A stretch of DNA of 25,215 nt, taken from NCBI GenBank assembly GCA_965603115.1, contig CBFDBT010000017.1, positions 1 to 25,215 on the forward strand. The letters are read 5' to 3'. Both the position numbers and the translations under genes were made by a program. The DNA is from CBFDBT01 sp965603115. Lineage in GTDB: Bacteria > Pseudomonadota > Alphaproteobacteria > Sphingomonadales > Kordiimonadaceae. The notes below the pieces were generated by a model. That model saw nothing but the letters and a program-made list of their open reading frames with translations. It was not told the origin of the DNA and searched no databases. This document shows positions 13,396 through 20,949 of the stretch, piece by piece. Within the stretch, counting starts at the first letter, position 1. Each line of letters opens with the position of its first letter.

Positions 13396-14195
13396 GCAGA
13401 TAATATCCCATGTGGGTCATTCATAACCTGAATAGTATCATGGCGGGCTAAGGTAATCAGGGTTAGCTCATGGTCTTTAGCTATTTGCAATGCAAGGTCT
13501 GTTGGAGCAGATATTGTGACCAACAATGGTAGCTTTATCGCCAGAGCCTTTTGCACCAGTTCAAAGCTGCACCGACTTGTCAAAATCACCGCACCACTCT
13601 CGATGATGCTATCAGCGTTATAAAGAGCCCCTATCAGCTTATCAAAAGCGTTATGTCTGCCAACATCCTCAGCTATATGTGTTATTTTTGCGTTTGTGTC
13701 GAGAAAAGCAGCTCCATGTACCGCACCTGTTTGCTGGTGCAGCGGCTGGATAGTCTCCAGCGCAGTAAGTGCTGACTGGATTTGTTCGAAGCTATAGCGC
13801 GGTGGCGCGCCTACAGGGGCGTATGTCCTTATAGCGTCATCGATAGCTTCTACACCGCAAAGGCCACACCCCGACTGACCAACAAGATTGCGGCGACGTT
13901 TGATGAGTTTGTCATGTAATTTCTTGTTGATCTCTATATTCGCAACAATGCCTTGCTCATCATGCTCTAGGGTTATTTCCTCGATATCTGAAGATCGTGC
14001 AATGATCCCCTCGGTGATACTGAACCCTATAATGAAATTATTGATGTCGTCTGGCGTGACCATCATCACAACATGTGCAACGCCATTATAGCACAGCGCA
14101 AGCGGCACCTCGGTCGCTATAGTGCGACTCCCTGAGGTGCTATCAGTTAAGCTGATCTCTTGGCTCGGACGGGTTATATGTGTTGATTTTGTCAT
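13392..14195 (-). CDS. fdhD: Formate dehydrogenase accessory sulfurtransferase FdhD
   Basis: Transfers sulfur from the cysteine desulfurase to the bis-MGD molybdenum cofactor, required for formate dehydrogenase activity; cytosolic. The 267 residues contain EVPLALCYNGVAHVVMM, the conserved cysteine motif SGCGLCG with Cys110 and Cys113 (the pair equivalent to E. coli Cys121/Cys124), GAVHGAAF and HIAEDVGRHNAFDKLIG, then SRCSFELVQKA. No clear ribosome site precedes the ATG. No formate dehydrogenase subunit gene is in the window. Together with mobA it implies a molybdenum-dependent formate dehydrogenase elsewhere in the genome. Confidence 0.95.
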   Translation of the reverse strand: MTKSTHITRPSQEISLTDSTSGSRTIATEVPLALCYNGVAHVVMMVTPDDINNFIIGFSITEGIIARSSDIEEITLEHDEQGIVANIEINKKLHDKLIKRRRNLVGQSGCGLCGVEAIDDAIRTYAPVGAPPRYSFEQIQSALTALETIQPLHQQTGAVHGAAFLDTNAKITHIAEDVGRHNAFDKLIGALYNADSIIESGAVILTSRCSFELVQKALAIKLPLLVTISAPTDLALQIAKDHELTLITLARHDTIQVMNDPHGILSA

Positions 14196-14235
14196 TGAGA
14201 CACAATAAATGCGATGAAGTGAAAAGAAAAGGTGA

Positions 14236-14272
14236 TAAACGAAACGAGAGGTTTTTCTTTAGAGCCTCTCGT
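14236..14272 (-). terminator. Terminator of trxB
   Basis: On the minus strand ACGAGAGG (14272-14265) and CCTCTCGT (14251-14244) form a perfect 8-base stem around a 13-base loop, followed by TTCGTTTATC. It begins 12 bases after the trxB stop. The T tract is interrupted, so efficiency is uncertain. Confidence 0.6.
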
Positions 14273-14283
14273 CTAGTAAATCC

Positions 14284-15231
14284 TTAGTCTTCAAGTTCAG
14301 CGATATATTTTTCAGCTTCAAGGGCTGCCATGCAGCCCATGCCAGCGGCGGTTACGGCTTGGCGGTATACTTTATCAGTCACATCGCCAGCTGCAAAAAC
14401 ACCAGGAATATCTGTTGCAGTGCAATCAGGCTTTTTGATGAGGTAGCCTTCTTCGTCCAGTGGCAATTGACCAACAAAAAGTTCTGTAGAGGGTTTGTGG
14501 CCAATGGCAATGAAAACACCGTGAACGCTGAGGTCTTGAGTGTCCCCAGACTTTACATTTTTAATTCTAACGCCTGTTACGCCAAGAGGCTCTTCGTTTC
14601 CGAGTACTTCATCAAGAACGCTATCCCACATGACTGTAATTTTTTCGTGTCTTAGCAGGCGCTCTTGTAAAATACGCTCTGAGCGTAGTTCGTCGCGGCG
14701 ATGAATGAGGGTTACCTTGCTGCAAATATTTGCCAAGTAAAGCGCCTCTTCAACGGCTGTGTTGCCGCCGCCGATAACAACGACCTCTTTGCCGCGGTAG
14801 AAAAACCCGTCGCATGTTGCGCAAGCACTTACGCCGTAGCCATTAAATTTTTCTTCACTCTCAAGACCAAGCCAGCGGGCCTGAGCGCCAGTGGAGATGA
14901 TCACGGTATCCGCCGTGTAGGTCGTACCGCTATCACCCTTAGCTACTTTTGGCTTGGCTTTAAGGTCAACTTCGGTGATTACGTCATAAATAATATCTGT
15001 GCCTACATTTTCAGCTTGCTTACGCATAGCTTCCATCAGTTCTGGGCCTTGCACGGCGTCTGCAAATCCCGGGTAATTTTCAACATCTGTGGTGATGGTC
15101 AGCTGCCCGCCAGCCTGCATACCTGTTACAATGGTTGGAGCCATAGAGGCACGAGCAGCATAAATAGCCGCTGTATAACCCGCAGGGCCTGAGCCGATAA
15201 TAAGAACTTTGCTATGTTTCGTTTCAGACAT
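14284..15231 (-). CDS. trxB: Thioredoxin-disulfide reductase
   Basis: NADPH-dependent flavoprotein that reduces thioredoxin. The 315-residue product has the FAD motif VLIIGSGPAGYTAAIYAARA near residue 9, the redox-active CATC at 137-140, the NADPH motif VVVIGGGNTAVEEALYL from about 150 and the closing GVFAAGDVTD. The ATG at 15231 is preferred because GGAG is 8 bases upstream; the GTG at 15240 would sit directly on that ribosome site. The gene precedes fdhD on the same strand but has a terminator. Thioredoxin itself is not in the window; the reduced thioredoxin would be the usual electron donor for the 2-Cys peroxiredoxin encoded about 1.3 kb away. Confidence 0.96.
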   Translation of the reverse strand: MSETKHSKVLIIGSGPAGYTAAIYAARASMAPTIVTGMQAGGQLTITTDVENYPGFADAVQGPELMEAMRKQAENVGTDIIYDVITEVDLKAKPKVAKGDSGTTYTADTVIISTGAQARWLGLESEEKFNGYGVSACATCDGFFYRGKEVVVIGGGNTAVEEALYLANICSKVTLIHRRDELRSERILQERLLRHEKITVMWDSVLDEVLGNEEPLGVTGVRIKNVKSGDTQDLSVHGVFIAIGHKPSTELFVGQLPLDEEGYLIKKPDCTATDIPGVFAAGDVTDKVYRQAVTAAGMGCMAALEAEKYIAELED

Positions 15232-15344
15232 TGATATCACTCCATATTGTCATTGCGCTGTGCGCCAGAATTTGTATAGAGCCATACATAAGCGAGCCGC
15301 TCAATAAATGGAAGAGGCTGTGTGTCCAATTACGAAAATAAATT

Positions 15345-16400
15345 TTATCTACTCTGGTGAGTAGCGGCATCATGCCAAAGATGTGAAAGTGCACCGATTA
15401 GGCTGCTTCTGCTCGCACTGAGATATTGGCTATTATCCGAAAGCTCATTTTTAAGGCGCTTATGGGCGATAGCCAAGTTGTGATAGGGCATGTTGGGAAA
15501 TAGGTGGTGCGTGGCATGAAAGCGCAGACCAACAGGAGCCCAAAGCGCCGTTAGAAAATTACCCGGCACATCAACACTATCAAGAAACTGCTCGGAGACT
15601 GACATCTTCTCATCACCGGGATTTGTATAGGCATGCGCTGAAAGAGTGCGCAGTGAGTTTAGCAAGAACATAAACACTGATGCGAGATACCACATGACGA
15701 AAACCTTGGCGGGCAAAACGCCTTCTACGACCAAGAGGATGGCTGACCAGCAGTAAAAAGCGGCAAGTAATTCCTGAAGGCGCCATGTTTTCAGTTTGCT
15801 GCGCTGGTCAAGAGACCGTCGATAGTTAAGATCAATGGTTAGCGAAGACAGGTGCTGCCATACAAGGCGTCCAAGTGGGGGCACTATAAAAGAGAGCGGG
15901 GCGAGGATTAAAAACCGCAGGATAAAGAGAAAGGGTAAGAAAAAAATAAGACACATATAGGTAATGATATGCACGGGGCTTTGGGCGCCAAAAGGCATAT
16001 ATTCGCCGTCATCTTTTGTACCATATACATCGCGTTTATGGTGGTCGTTATGCACACCATTATAGGTAAAGGAGGGCACCAATAACAATCCGCCGCATAA
16101 GAGGTTCCACATCAAGCGAAAGAATTTAAATGTGCCTTTTTTGAAATGGGCCAGTTCGTGGGTAAAAAGCACGGAGCGGTATAGCATCAAACTAGAAACT
16201 ACATATCCCGCCCACCACTCGATAGAAAAATAAGGCGATAGCACAGCCAGAGCAAAAGCTGCCCAAGCAAGGGATATGCTAAACAGAAAATCTATCCAGT
16301 AAATACTTGCGCTGGGTGTCATAAGGTCTTTAGTCAGTGCGCGCGCTTCCTCGAGAGGAAATGTTTTGGCATACTCTTTAATCACAGTCGATGTGTGCAT
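15345..16400 (-). CDS. Membrane fatty acid desaturase family protein
   Basis: A 351-residue inner-membrane protein with the three histidine boxes of the di-iron desaturase/hydroxylase family (PF00487): HELAH at 81-85, HNDHH at 117-121 and HATHH at 295-299, plus several hydrophobic segments (about 35-60, 62-80, 90-112, 143-175, 213-250). The boxes lie on the cytosolic side in known members, which insert double bonds into or hydroxylate acyl chains or carotenoids using oxygen. Substrate is not deducible. The HELAHF and SFTYNGVHNDHHK surroundings resemble acyl-lipid desaturases rather than alkane hydroxylases. It stands alone, between trxB and the peroxiredoxin gene, each separated by more than 100 bases. 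Confidence 0.87.
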   Translation of the reverse strand: MHTSTVIKEYAKTFPLEEARALTKDLMTPSASIYWIDFLFSISLAWAAFALAVLSPYFSIEWWAGYVVSSLMLYRSVLFTHELAHFKKGTFKFFRLMWNLLCGGLLLVPSFTYNGVHNDHHKRDVYGTKDDGEYMPFGAQSPVHIITYMCLIFFLPFLFILRFLILAPLSFIVPPLGRLVWQHLSSLTIDLNYRRSLDQRSKLKTWRLQELLAAFYCWSAILLVVEGVLPAKVFVMWYLASVFMFLLNSLRTLSAHAYTNPGDEKMSVSEQFLDSVDVPGNFLTALWAPVGLRFHATHHLFPNMPYHNLAIAHKRLKNELSDNSQYLSASRSSLIGALSHLWHDAATHQSR

Positions 16401-16470
16401 TTAAAGCCCCCAAATTTGTGAAATATTACCCGATATTGAGGCTTTATAGGGCAGTTGCACGCATAATAAA

Positions 16471-16484
16471 TTGACGAGCGTCAA
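16471..16484. promoter_or_regulatory. Palindrome upstream of the desaturase gene
   Basis: TTGACG-AG-CGTCAA is a perfect 6-base inverted repeat with a 2-base centre, 71 bases before the desaturase start. Each arm also resembles a -35 box, one on each strand, but no matching -10 at 16 to 18 bases was found. A regulator site is plausible. Confidence 0.3.
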
Positions 16485-16526
16485 GTTTATAAGAAAATTC
16501 TCAACTCAGAAAAACTGGATATCACA

Positions 16527-16554
16527 ATAAAAAAGGGAGCCAAATGGCCCCCTT
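16527..16554 (-). terminator. Rho-independent terminator of the peroxiredoxin gene
   Basis: On the minus strand AAGGGGGCC (16554-16546), loop ATTT, GGCTCCCTT (16541-16533), nine positions with one mismatch, followed by more T and TTATTG. It begins 23 bases after the peroxiredoxin stop. Confidence 0.85.
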
Positions 16555-16577
16555 GATCATCAGTATGTATTTGAGAC

Positions 16578-17183
16578 TTAAAGATCGTCAGCATGCTTTG
16601 ATAGATAGTCAGCAACGCCAGCGGCATCGGCTTGCATGCCGTCATCGCCTTTGTTCCAGCCAGCAGGGCAAACTTCACCGTGCTCTTCGTGGAACTGAAG
16701 CGCCTCAACAAGGCGTACAAATTCATCAACATTACGACCAAGCGGCAAGTTGTTTACATATTGGTGCCATACGTTACCGTCTTTGCCGATAAGGAATGTG
16801 CCGCGAAGGGCAACGCCAGCATCTTCAATCAAAACGTCATAGTCGCGTGAAATGGTTTTATTGATGTCAGCAACCATTGGGAAATCAACAGCGCCAAGGC
16901 CGCCTTGGCTTGTTGGCGTGTTGCGCCATGCCGCGTGGCTAAATTGGCTATCTACAGAAACAGCAACAACTTTAGTGCCAAGAGCTTTAAATTTGTCCAT
17001 GCGATTATGGAAGGCCAATATTTCAGATGGACATACAAAAGTAAAATCTAGCGGATAAAAGAAAACAAGACCGTAATCTCCATCGAGATAATCTTTTAGA
17101 TTAAAATCATCGTTGATTGATCCGTCTGCCATTACTGCTGATGCTGTAAAATCTGGTGCTGGTTTTCCTGCCAATACGGCCAT
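16578..17183 (-). CDS. Typical 2-Cys peroxiredoxin (AhpC/Prx1 type)
   Basis: Thiol peroxidase that reduces hydrogen peroxide and organic peroxides, 201 residues, cytosolic. The peroxidatic cysteine is Cys51 in PLDFTFVCPSE and the resolving cysteine is Cys172 in GEVCPAGW; both match the Prx1/AhpC subfamily, and R128 in the ALRGTFLI strand fits the active site. GGLG is present at 94-97 but there is no C-terminal YF motif, so the enzyme should be relatively robust to overoxidation. AGGAGA lies 6 bases before the ATG. No ahpF is adjacent, so thioredoxin and TrxB probably supply electrons. Confidence 0.95.
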   Translation of the reverse strand: MAVLAGKPAPDFTASAVMADGSINDDFNLKDYLDGDYGLVFFYPLDFTFVCPSEILAFHNRMDKFKALGTKVVAVSVDSQFSHAAWRNTPTSQGGLGAVDFPMVADINKTISRDYDVLIEDAGVALRGTFLIGKDGNVWHQYVNNLPLGRNVDEFVRLVEALQFHEEHGEVCPAGWNKGDDGMQADAAGVADYLSKHADDL

Positions 17184-17254
17184 AGCGCTCTCCTGTTATA
17201 ATAAAATACTAAATAAGTTTCGGTGTGTTTTACCCCGAGCAGTCTTGGGAATAG

Positions 17255-17283
17255 TAAATAGGACAATAACTATCCCTTTTCAA
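17255..17283 (-). promoter_or_regulatory. Possible promoter of the peroxiredoxin gene
   Basis: On the minus strand TTGAAA (17283-17278, five of six) and TATTTA (17260-17255) are 17 bases apart, about 72 bases before the start codon. The -10 is weak. No recognisable OxyR-type repeat was picked out by eye. Confidence 0.3.
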
Positions 17284-17321
17284 TCACCATTTATCATTCG
17301 GAGTAATTTAATTGTTGAATA

Positions 17322-19337
17322 CTATTTTTCAATCTTGTTTTCAAGTAAATCCCGAAGGGCTTTAGCACAAGTTTTGGCTATATCAGCGTCCAGTTGAACT
17401 GCCAGAGGGTCTTCACCTGGGTGTTGATCGTTTAACCGTTTGCCAGCTTCTTCCATCATTGAAAGCATATGTTTTATTGTTGCGATGCGCTGAAGGTGCA
17501 TTTTTTGTAAATTTTCTTCTGTATTGATAGCCTGCTGTGCGCGCTTGGTCGTTTCAATCAAATCACTTAACGCTTCTTGTTGTGGGTCCTGCTTGTTTCG
17601 TGCTGTCTGCGGCGCTGCGGGTCTTGCAACGGAGGCCTTAGGTGCAGTCTTTTCTTGCTGTGGTGGCTGAGGCACGTCTTGAGCTTGCTTGGCCTTGGGC
17701 GCGGCGTTTTGCGCTTTAGGGTCTGTAGATGTTATTGGCTCAGGCTCAAAAATTTCTTGAAGGTCTTCGTCTACATAATCTTCGTACCCTATATCAAGCA
17801 TGTCAGGCTTGCTGGAGGGTTCGCTAGGCAGTGTGGCCTCTGATATAATTTGAGGCCATTCTTGAATTTCGTTTCCTTGTAACTTGGATTGTATCTCAGA
17901 CATTCTATCGCGGGCCATTTCTTTGGCTTGTTCGCGAATAGATTCAACGGACATATTCATGTTCTTGGCAACGGCTTCGGTGAGTGCTTCTGTTATATCA
18001 GGGTCGGTAGTGAGAGGGGAAGTGTCGCGATAGTCCTTTTCCACTTCTTCCTCATCATCTTCTAAAAACAAAGGCGTTTCCGAAATGATAGGCACTTCGC
18101 CAGTAATGCTAGTAATATTATTATCTCTATAAAGATTTGCTGGCAACTCGCTAGCATCGTCGTTGGTATCAACCTCATCAAGAAAAACTGGAATGTCTTC
18201 ATCGGTAACAGGGACTGGTGAAAAGTGACAGTTAAAGCCTTCGAACAATCCGCTGGTCGTTCCAAATTTTGGTAGAGCTGTTAATGTCCAGCTTGCGCGA
18301 CCAACAGGACCGACAAAGAGCACCACTGGAGCATCGTGGATAGCGCCGTGACGCAATAGTGCTCTGACAACGGGGTGCTCTGGTCTATCTGCAAGCCCGA
18401 TGAGATTGATTAAATCCATATTTATCAAGCGTTCAGCGGCTAGTCCCATGAACATTCTTGCGCTATGGCTCAGGTCAACAATGCAGCCATCCCTGTTTGT
18501 TAGCAAGGCCCAGCCAAGGGTAGATGTTACATGTTGCTCCCAGTTAAAGTCTTCTACCTCAACAGTCGCTCTAGGCATTGGGTGCAGGACATGCTCATCG
18601 AGAGCACGTTTTTCTTGTCTCGAAAGAGTATTTTTAAGCAAATCATTGGCGGCGACATTCTGGCTCAAGATAGCTTCGCCACTTTTGTCACTCTCTTTAG
18701 AAACTTTGCGGGGGCGCTTAATATTTTTTATTCCCGCGTTTGATGGTGGGCGTACGTTAATTTTTTCTTCTGGAGCCGGACGCGTCATAAAGAGATTAAT
18801 CCCAAGCTCTTCTGCATTTTTTGTTTGGCTAGAGTTCTCAGCTTTATGGTCTTTGCCAAGATCATCAGCCCATAGGGCATTTTCATTATGGAGACGGTTA
18901 ATTGGCATGGCAGGCGCGGCTCGCGCTAGGGCGATCCAGACGCTAGCGGAAAGGTCTGTGCGTGTTGCCAATTCTTGATGGTGGGCACGCCCAGTTTTTG
19001 CTACGAATTCTATTAGGCTATCTTCGTCCATAGGAGCATGGACAATAAGGTTGGCTACAAGATCCGCGTCGTCGTAGATGAGACGCATAACAAGATCCAT
19101 AGGAGGATGGTGCATATCGGAGAGTTGCCCGGCAACACCCGCGCGGGTGTTCGGTGCTACATGGGGTACGAGGGCTTCAATGACTTCAAGTAAATGCTCT
19201 CTGTCGTTCGGAGCTTGCGGTGCGGATCCTGATATGAATAATTCAGTAAGCTCGCAAAAAAGTACGGAACGATCATTGTTGTCCCGATCCCTTGCGAAGG
19301 CTACAAGCTCTTCGATTTGATGCTCAAATGCGCCCAT
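17322..19337 (-). CDS. Large DUF2336-like / PAS-like protein with C-terminal coiled coil, function unknown
   Basis: A 671-residue protein, no signal peptide or membrane segment. Residues 1-150 are helical, HEAT-like, and resemble the alphaproteobacterial DUF2336 domain (EELVAFARDRDNNDRSVLFC, then LVANLIVHAPMDEDSLIEFV and HHQELATRTDLSASVW). Residues 150-255 are a charged linker. Residues about 262-375 look like a PAS domain (WALLTNRDGCIVDLSHSARM, then RASWTLTALPKF and a closing FNCHFSPV). There follow an acidic stretch (residues 385-435, rich in Asp and Glu), a helical part (446-490), a Gln/Pro/Ala-rich linker (540-590) and a coiled coil (590-671). No histidine kinase, GGDEF or response-regulator motif is visible, so it is probably a sensory or scaffold protein. 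The ribosome site is weak (TGTGAG). Confidence 0.6.
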   Translation of the reverse strand: MGAFEHQIEELVAFARDRDNNDRSVLFCELTELFISGSAPQAPNDREHLLEVIEALVPHVAPNTRAGVAGQLSDMHHPPMDLVMRLIYDDADLVANLIVHAPMDEDSLIEFVAKTGRAHHQELATRTDLSASVWIALARAAPAMPINRLHNENALWADDLGKDHKAENSSQTKNAEELGINLFMTRPAPEEKINVRPPSNAGIKNIKRPRKVSKESDKSGEAILSQNVAANDLLKNTLSRQEKRALDEHVLHPMPRATVEVEDFNWEQHVTSTLGWALLTNRDGCIVDLSHSARMFMGLAAERLINMDLINLIGLADRPEHPVVRALLRHGAIHDAPVVLFVGPVGRASWTLTALPKFGTTSGLFEGFNCHFSPVPVTDEDIPVFLDEVDTNDDASELPANLYRDNNITSITGEVPIISETPLFLEDDEEEVEKDYRDTSPLTTDPDITEALTEAVAKNMNMSVESIREQAKEMARDRMSEIQSKLQGNEIQEWPQIISEATLPSEPSSKPDMLDIGYEDYVDEDLQEIFEPEPITSTDPKAQNAAPKAKQAQDVPQPPQQEKTAPKASVARPAAPQTARNKQDPQQEALSDLIETTKRAQQAINTEENLQKMHLQRIATIKHMLSMMEEAGKRLNDQHPGEDPLAVQLDADIAKTCAKALRDLLENKIEK

Positions 19338-19657
19338 GTTTACTCACACAATGCCTTACACCAGGAAAATAACACATAGTGTAAATCCTCCCCCCTAATA
19401 GACTTATTATCTTCATTATACATTTTATTCTTTAGTTACAGCCACTTGAATAAAAATGAATAGAAAATCAAATATAGCCTTTTTCTATTGTACCTATTTC
19501 GGAGTCGGGCGCTAGTCTCAATGTTAAAATAAATGAACTTTTTTTGTATTTATTGTGCTCTTAAAAACAAAAATTAATTTTATATCAATTAGTATCAAAT
19601 TATTTAGACGCTATTGTTTAAAAATTGATTTTTTTGGGCGTAATATAATTATATATC
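19338..19657. other. AT-rich non-coding stretch between the PAS-like gene and the Lrp gene
   Basis: Most of a 418-base divergent gap without a credible gene on either strand. It is conspicuously richer in A and T than its surroundings. A small inverted repeat, TTACAC (19356-19361) and GTGTAA (19379-19384), lies just upstream of the PAS-like gene. No transposon end, tRNA or clear conserved element was recognised. Confidence 0.5.
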
Positions 19658-19697
19658 ATTGAAAGATTGTTTCAATTTTGCTAGGTATGTCTATAAT
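19658..19697 (+). promoter_or_regulatory. Promoter and palindromic operator of the Lrp/AsnC gene
   Basis: A perfect TATAAT (19692-19697) is preceded by the palindrome ATTGAAA-GATTG-TTTCAAT (19658-19676), whose right arm covers the expected -35 position (TTTCAA at 19670-19675, 16-base spacer). Lrp/AsnC proteins usually control their own gene, so this is a natural autorepression site; that step is inferred. Confidence 0.5.
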
Positions 19698-19755
19698 AAA
19701 CAAATTCTGTTATTTTTGCTGAATATTGAATTCATACTTTGAGGGAGAAACCGCG

Positions 19756-20232
19756 ATGGGCCGCGTAAAGCTTGATTCTGTGGATAAAAAAATTCTTTCA
19801 TGCCTTCAGGCTGAAGGCCGCATTACCAATGTTGATTTGGCCGAACGGGTTGGCATCACAGCGCCGCCGTGTTTGCGACGTGTGAGGGCCTTAGAAGAAG
19901 AAGGCTACCTTTTAGGGTATCACGCGGATCTCAATCATGAAATTTTGGGCTACGGTTTGATTGTTTTTGCTCTTGTCGGGTTGCATAGCCAAGCGGAATC
20001 TGATCTTCAGAATTTTGAAGAGCAGGCCATGGGTTGGCCACTTGTGCGTGAGTGTTATATGCTCAATGGTGAAATTGATTTTGTCTTGAAGATTGTCGCG
20101 CACGACTTAGCTGAGTTTCAACAGTTTTTAACAACGCATCTGACACCCGCGCCTAATGTTGCCAGTGTGAAAACATCTCTGACCATTCGCACATCAAAGA
20201 AAGAACCTGGCGTTCCGATGCCACCGGTTTAA
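19756..20232 (+). CDS. Lrp/AsnC family transcriptional regulator
   Basis: A 158-residue amino-acid-responsive DNA-binding protein. The N-terminal helix-turn-helix (DSVDKKILSCLQAEGRITNVDLAERVG, then TAPPCLRRVRALEEEGYLLGYHADLN) is followed by the RAM ligand-binding/oligomerisation domain (VFALVGLHSQAESDL to SVKTSLTIRTSKKEPG). The ATG at 19756 is chosen with GGGAG about 9 bases upstream; a TTG at 19726 would add ten residues before the conserved opening. The gene converges with greA. The ligand cannot be told from the sequence. Confidence 0.93.
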   Translation: MGRVKLDSVDKKILSCLQAEGRITNVDLAERVGITAPPCLRRVRALEEEGYLLGYHADLNHEILGYGLIVFALVGLHSQAESDLQNFEEQAMGWPLVRECYMLNGEIDFVLKIVAHDLAEFQQFLTTHLTPAPNVASVKTSLTIRTSKKEPGVPMPPV

Positions 20233-20256
20233 AGGTTTTAACGTTCAGACGCCACT

Positions 20257-20326
20257 AAGGCTTTCCAGCCTTCGGCTGCCTCCCTCTTGGTCGGTACGCT
20301 CACTGGTCGTGAGCTAGAGTCTTTTT
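20257..20326 (+). terminator. Hairpins between the Lrp gene and greA (probable terminator)
   Basis: AAGGCT-TTCC-AGCCTT (20257-20272) and a perfect GCTCAC-TGGTC-GTGAGC (20298-20314) lie in the convergent gap; CTTTTTATT follows the second hairpin after six bases. The second is the likelier terminator for the Lrp gene. The repeat TAGAGT/ACTCTA (20315-20320 and 20336-20341) adds a further stem that overlaps the greA stop. Confidence 0.5.
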
Positions 20327-20327
20327 A

Positions 20328-20801
20328 TTATATAAACTCTACCGTTTCAATCTCATAGTAGCGACTGCCACCAGGGGTTTTTACCTCGACATCATCGCCA
20401 ATCTTACGGCTTATGAGCGCGCGGCCAAGCGGAGATGAGAAAGAGATTTTTCCGAGTTTCACATCACCTTCGTCGGCTCCAACAAGCTGGTAGATGACTT
20501 CTTCGTCGTCTTCGTCAATCAGCTTTACGGTTGCGCCAAAGACCACGCGGTCCCCAGTGAGAGTTGCAGGGTCGATAACCTGTGCACGGCTTGTTTTGCC
20601 TTCAAGTTCGTTAATACGAGCTTCGATAAAACCTTGCTGTTCTTTTGCTGCATGATACTCAGCATTTTCAGAGAGATCACCGTGCTCGCGTGCAACTTCG
20701 ATGGCCTTGACCACCGCTTGACGCTCAACACTTTTAAGCTGCTTGAGTTCAGCAACCATGGCTTCGTAGCCAGCTTTTAACATAGGTACTTTTTCAGTCA
20801 T
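20328..20801 (-). CDS. greA: Transcription elongation factor GreA
   Basis: Rescues backtracked RNA polymerase by stimulating cleavage of the nascent transcript. The 157-residue length and layout are standard: N-terminal antiparallel coiled coil (residues 1-75) whose tip HGDLSENAEYHAAKE holds the acidic catalytic pair Asp42 and Glu45, then the FKBP-like C-terminal domain ending SPLGRALISRKIGDDVEVKTPGG. It follows carB on the same strand, separated by 148 bases that include a strong terminator, so it is probably transcribed separately. Confidence 0.97.
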   Translation of the reverse strand: MTEKVPMLKAGYEAMVAELKQLKSVERQAVVKAIEVAREHGDLSENAEYHAAKEQQGFIEARINELEGKTSRAQVIDPATLTGDRVVFGATVKLIDEDDEEVIYQLVGADEGDVKLGKISFSSPLGRALISRKIGDDVEVKTPGGSRYYEIETVEFI

Positions 20802-20864
20802 CTCTTCGGTCTCTTTAAATTAATCTAGCTTAGGGATAGGTAGCTTTATTTTGCCTAACCCCAT

Positions 20865-20902
20865 AAAAAATAGCCGCGCCAGCCCAAAGGTGGGCCAGCG
20901 CG
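20865..20902 (-). terminator. Rho-independent terminator of carB
   Basis: On the minus strand CGCGC-TG-GCCCA (20902-20891) pairs with TGGGC-TG-GCGCG (20886-20875) around CCTT, two 5-base blocks separated by a symmetric TG/TG internal loop, followed by GCTA and TTTTTT (20870-20865). It starts 48 bases after the carB stop. Confidence 0.88.
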
Positions 20903-20949
20903 ATATCTTCTTCATAGCGCATAAGAAGTGGTTTCTCAACCTTTTTGTA

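Noticed and set aside
19338..19755. Horizontally acquired island or lost gene in the AT-rich gap
   Set aside because: No remnants of coding sequence, transposase or terminal repeats were recognised; a large regulatory region is sufficient.
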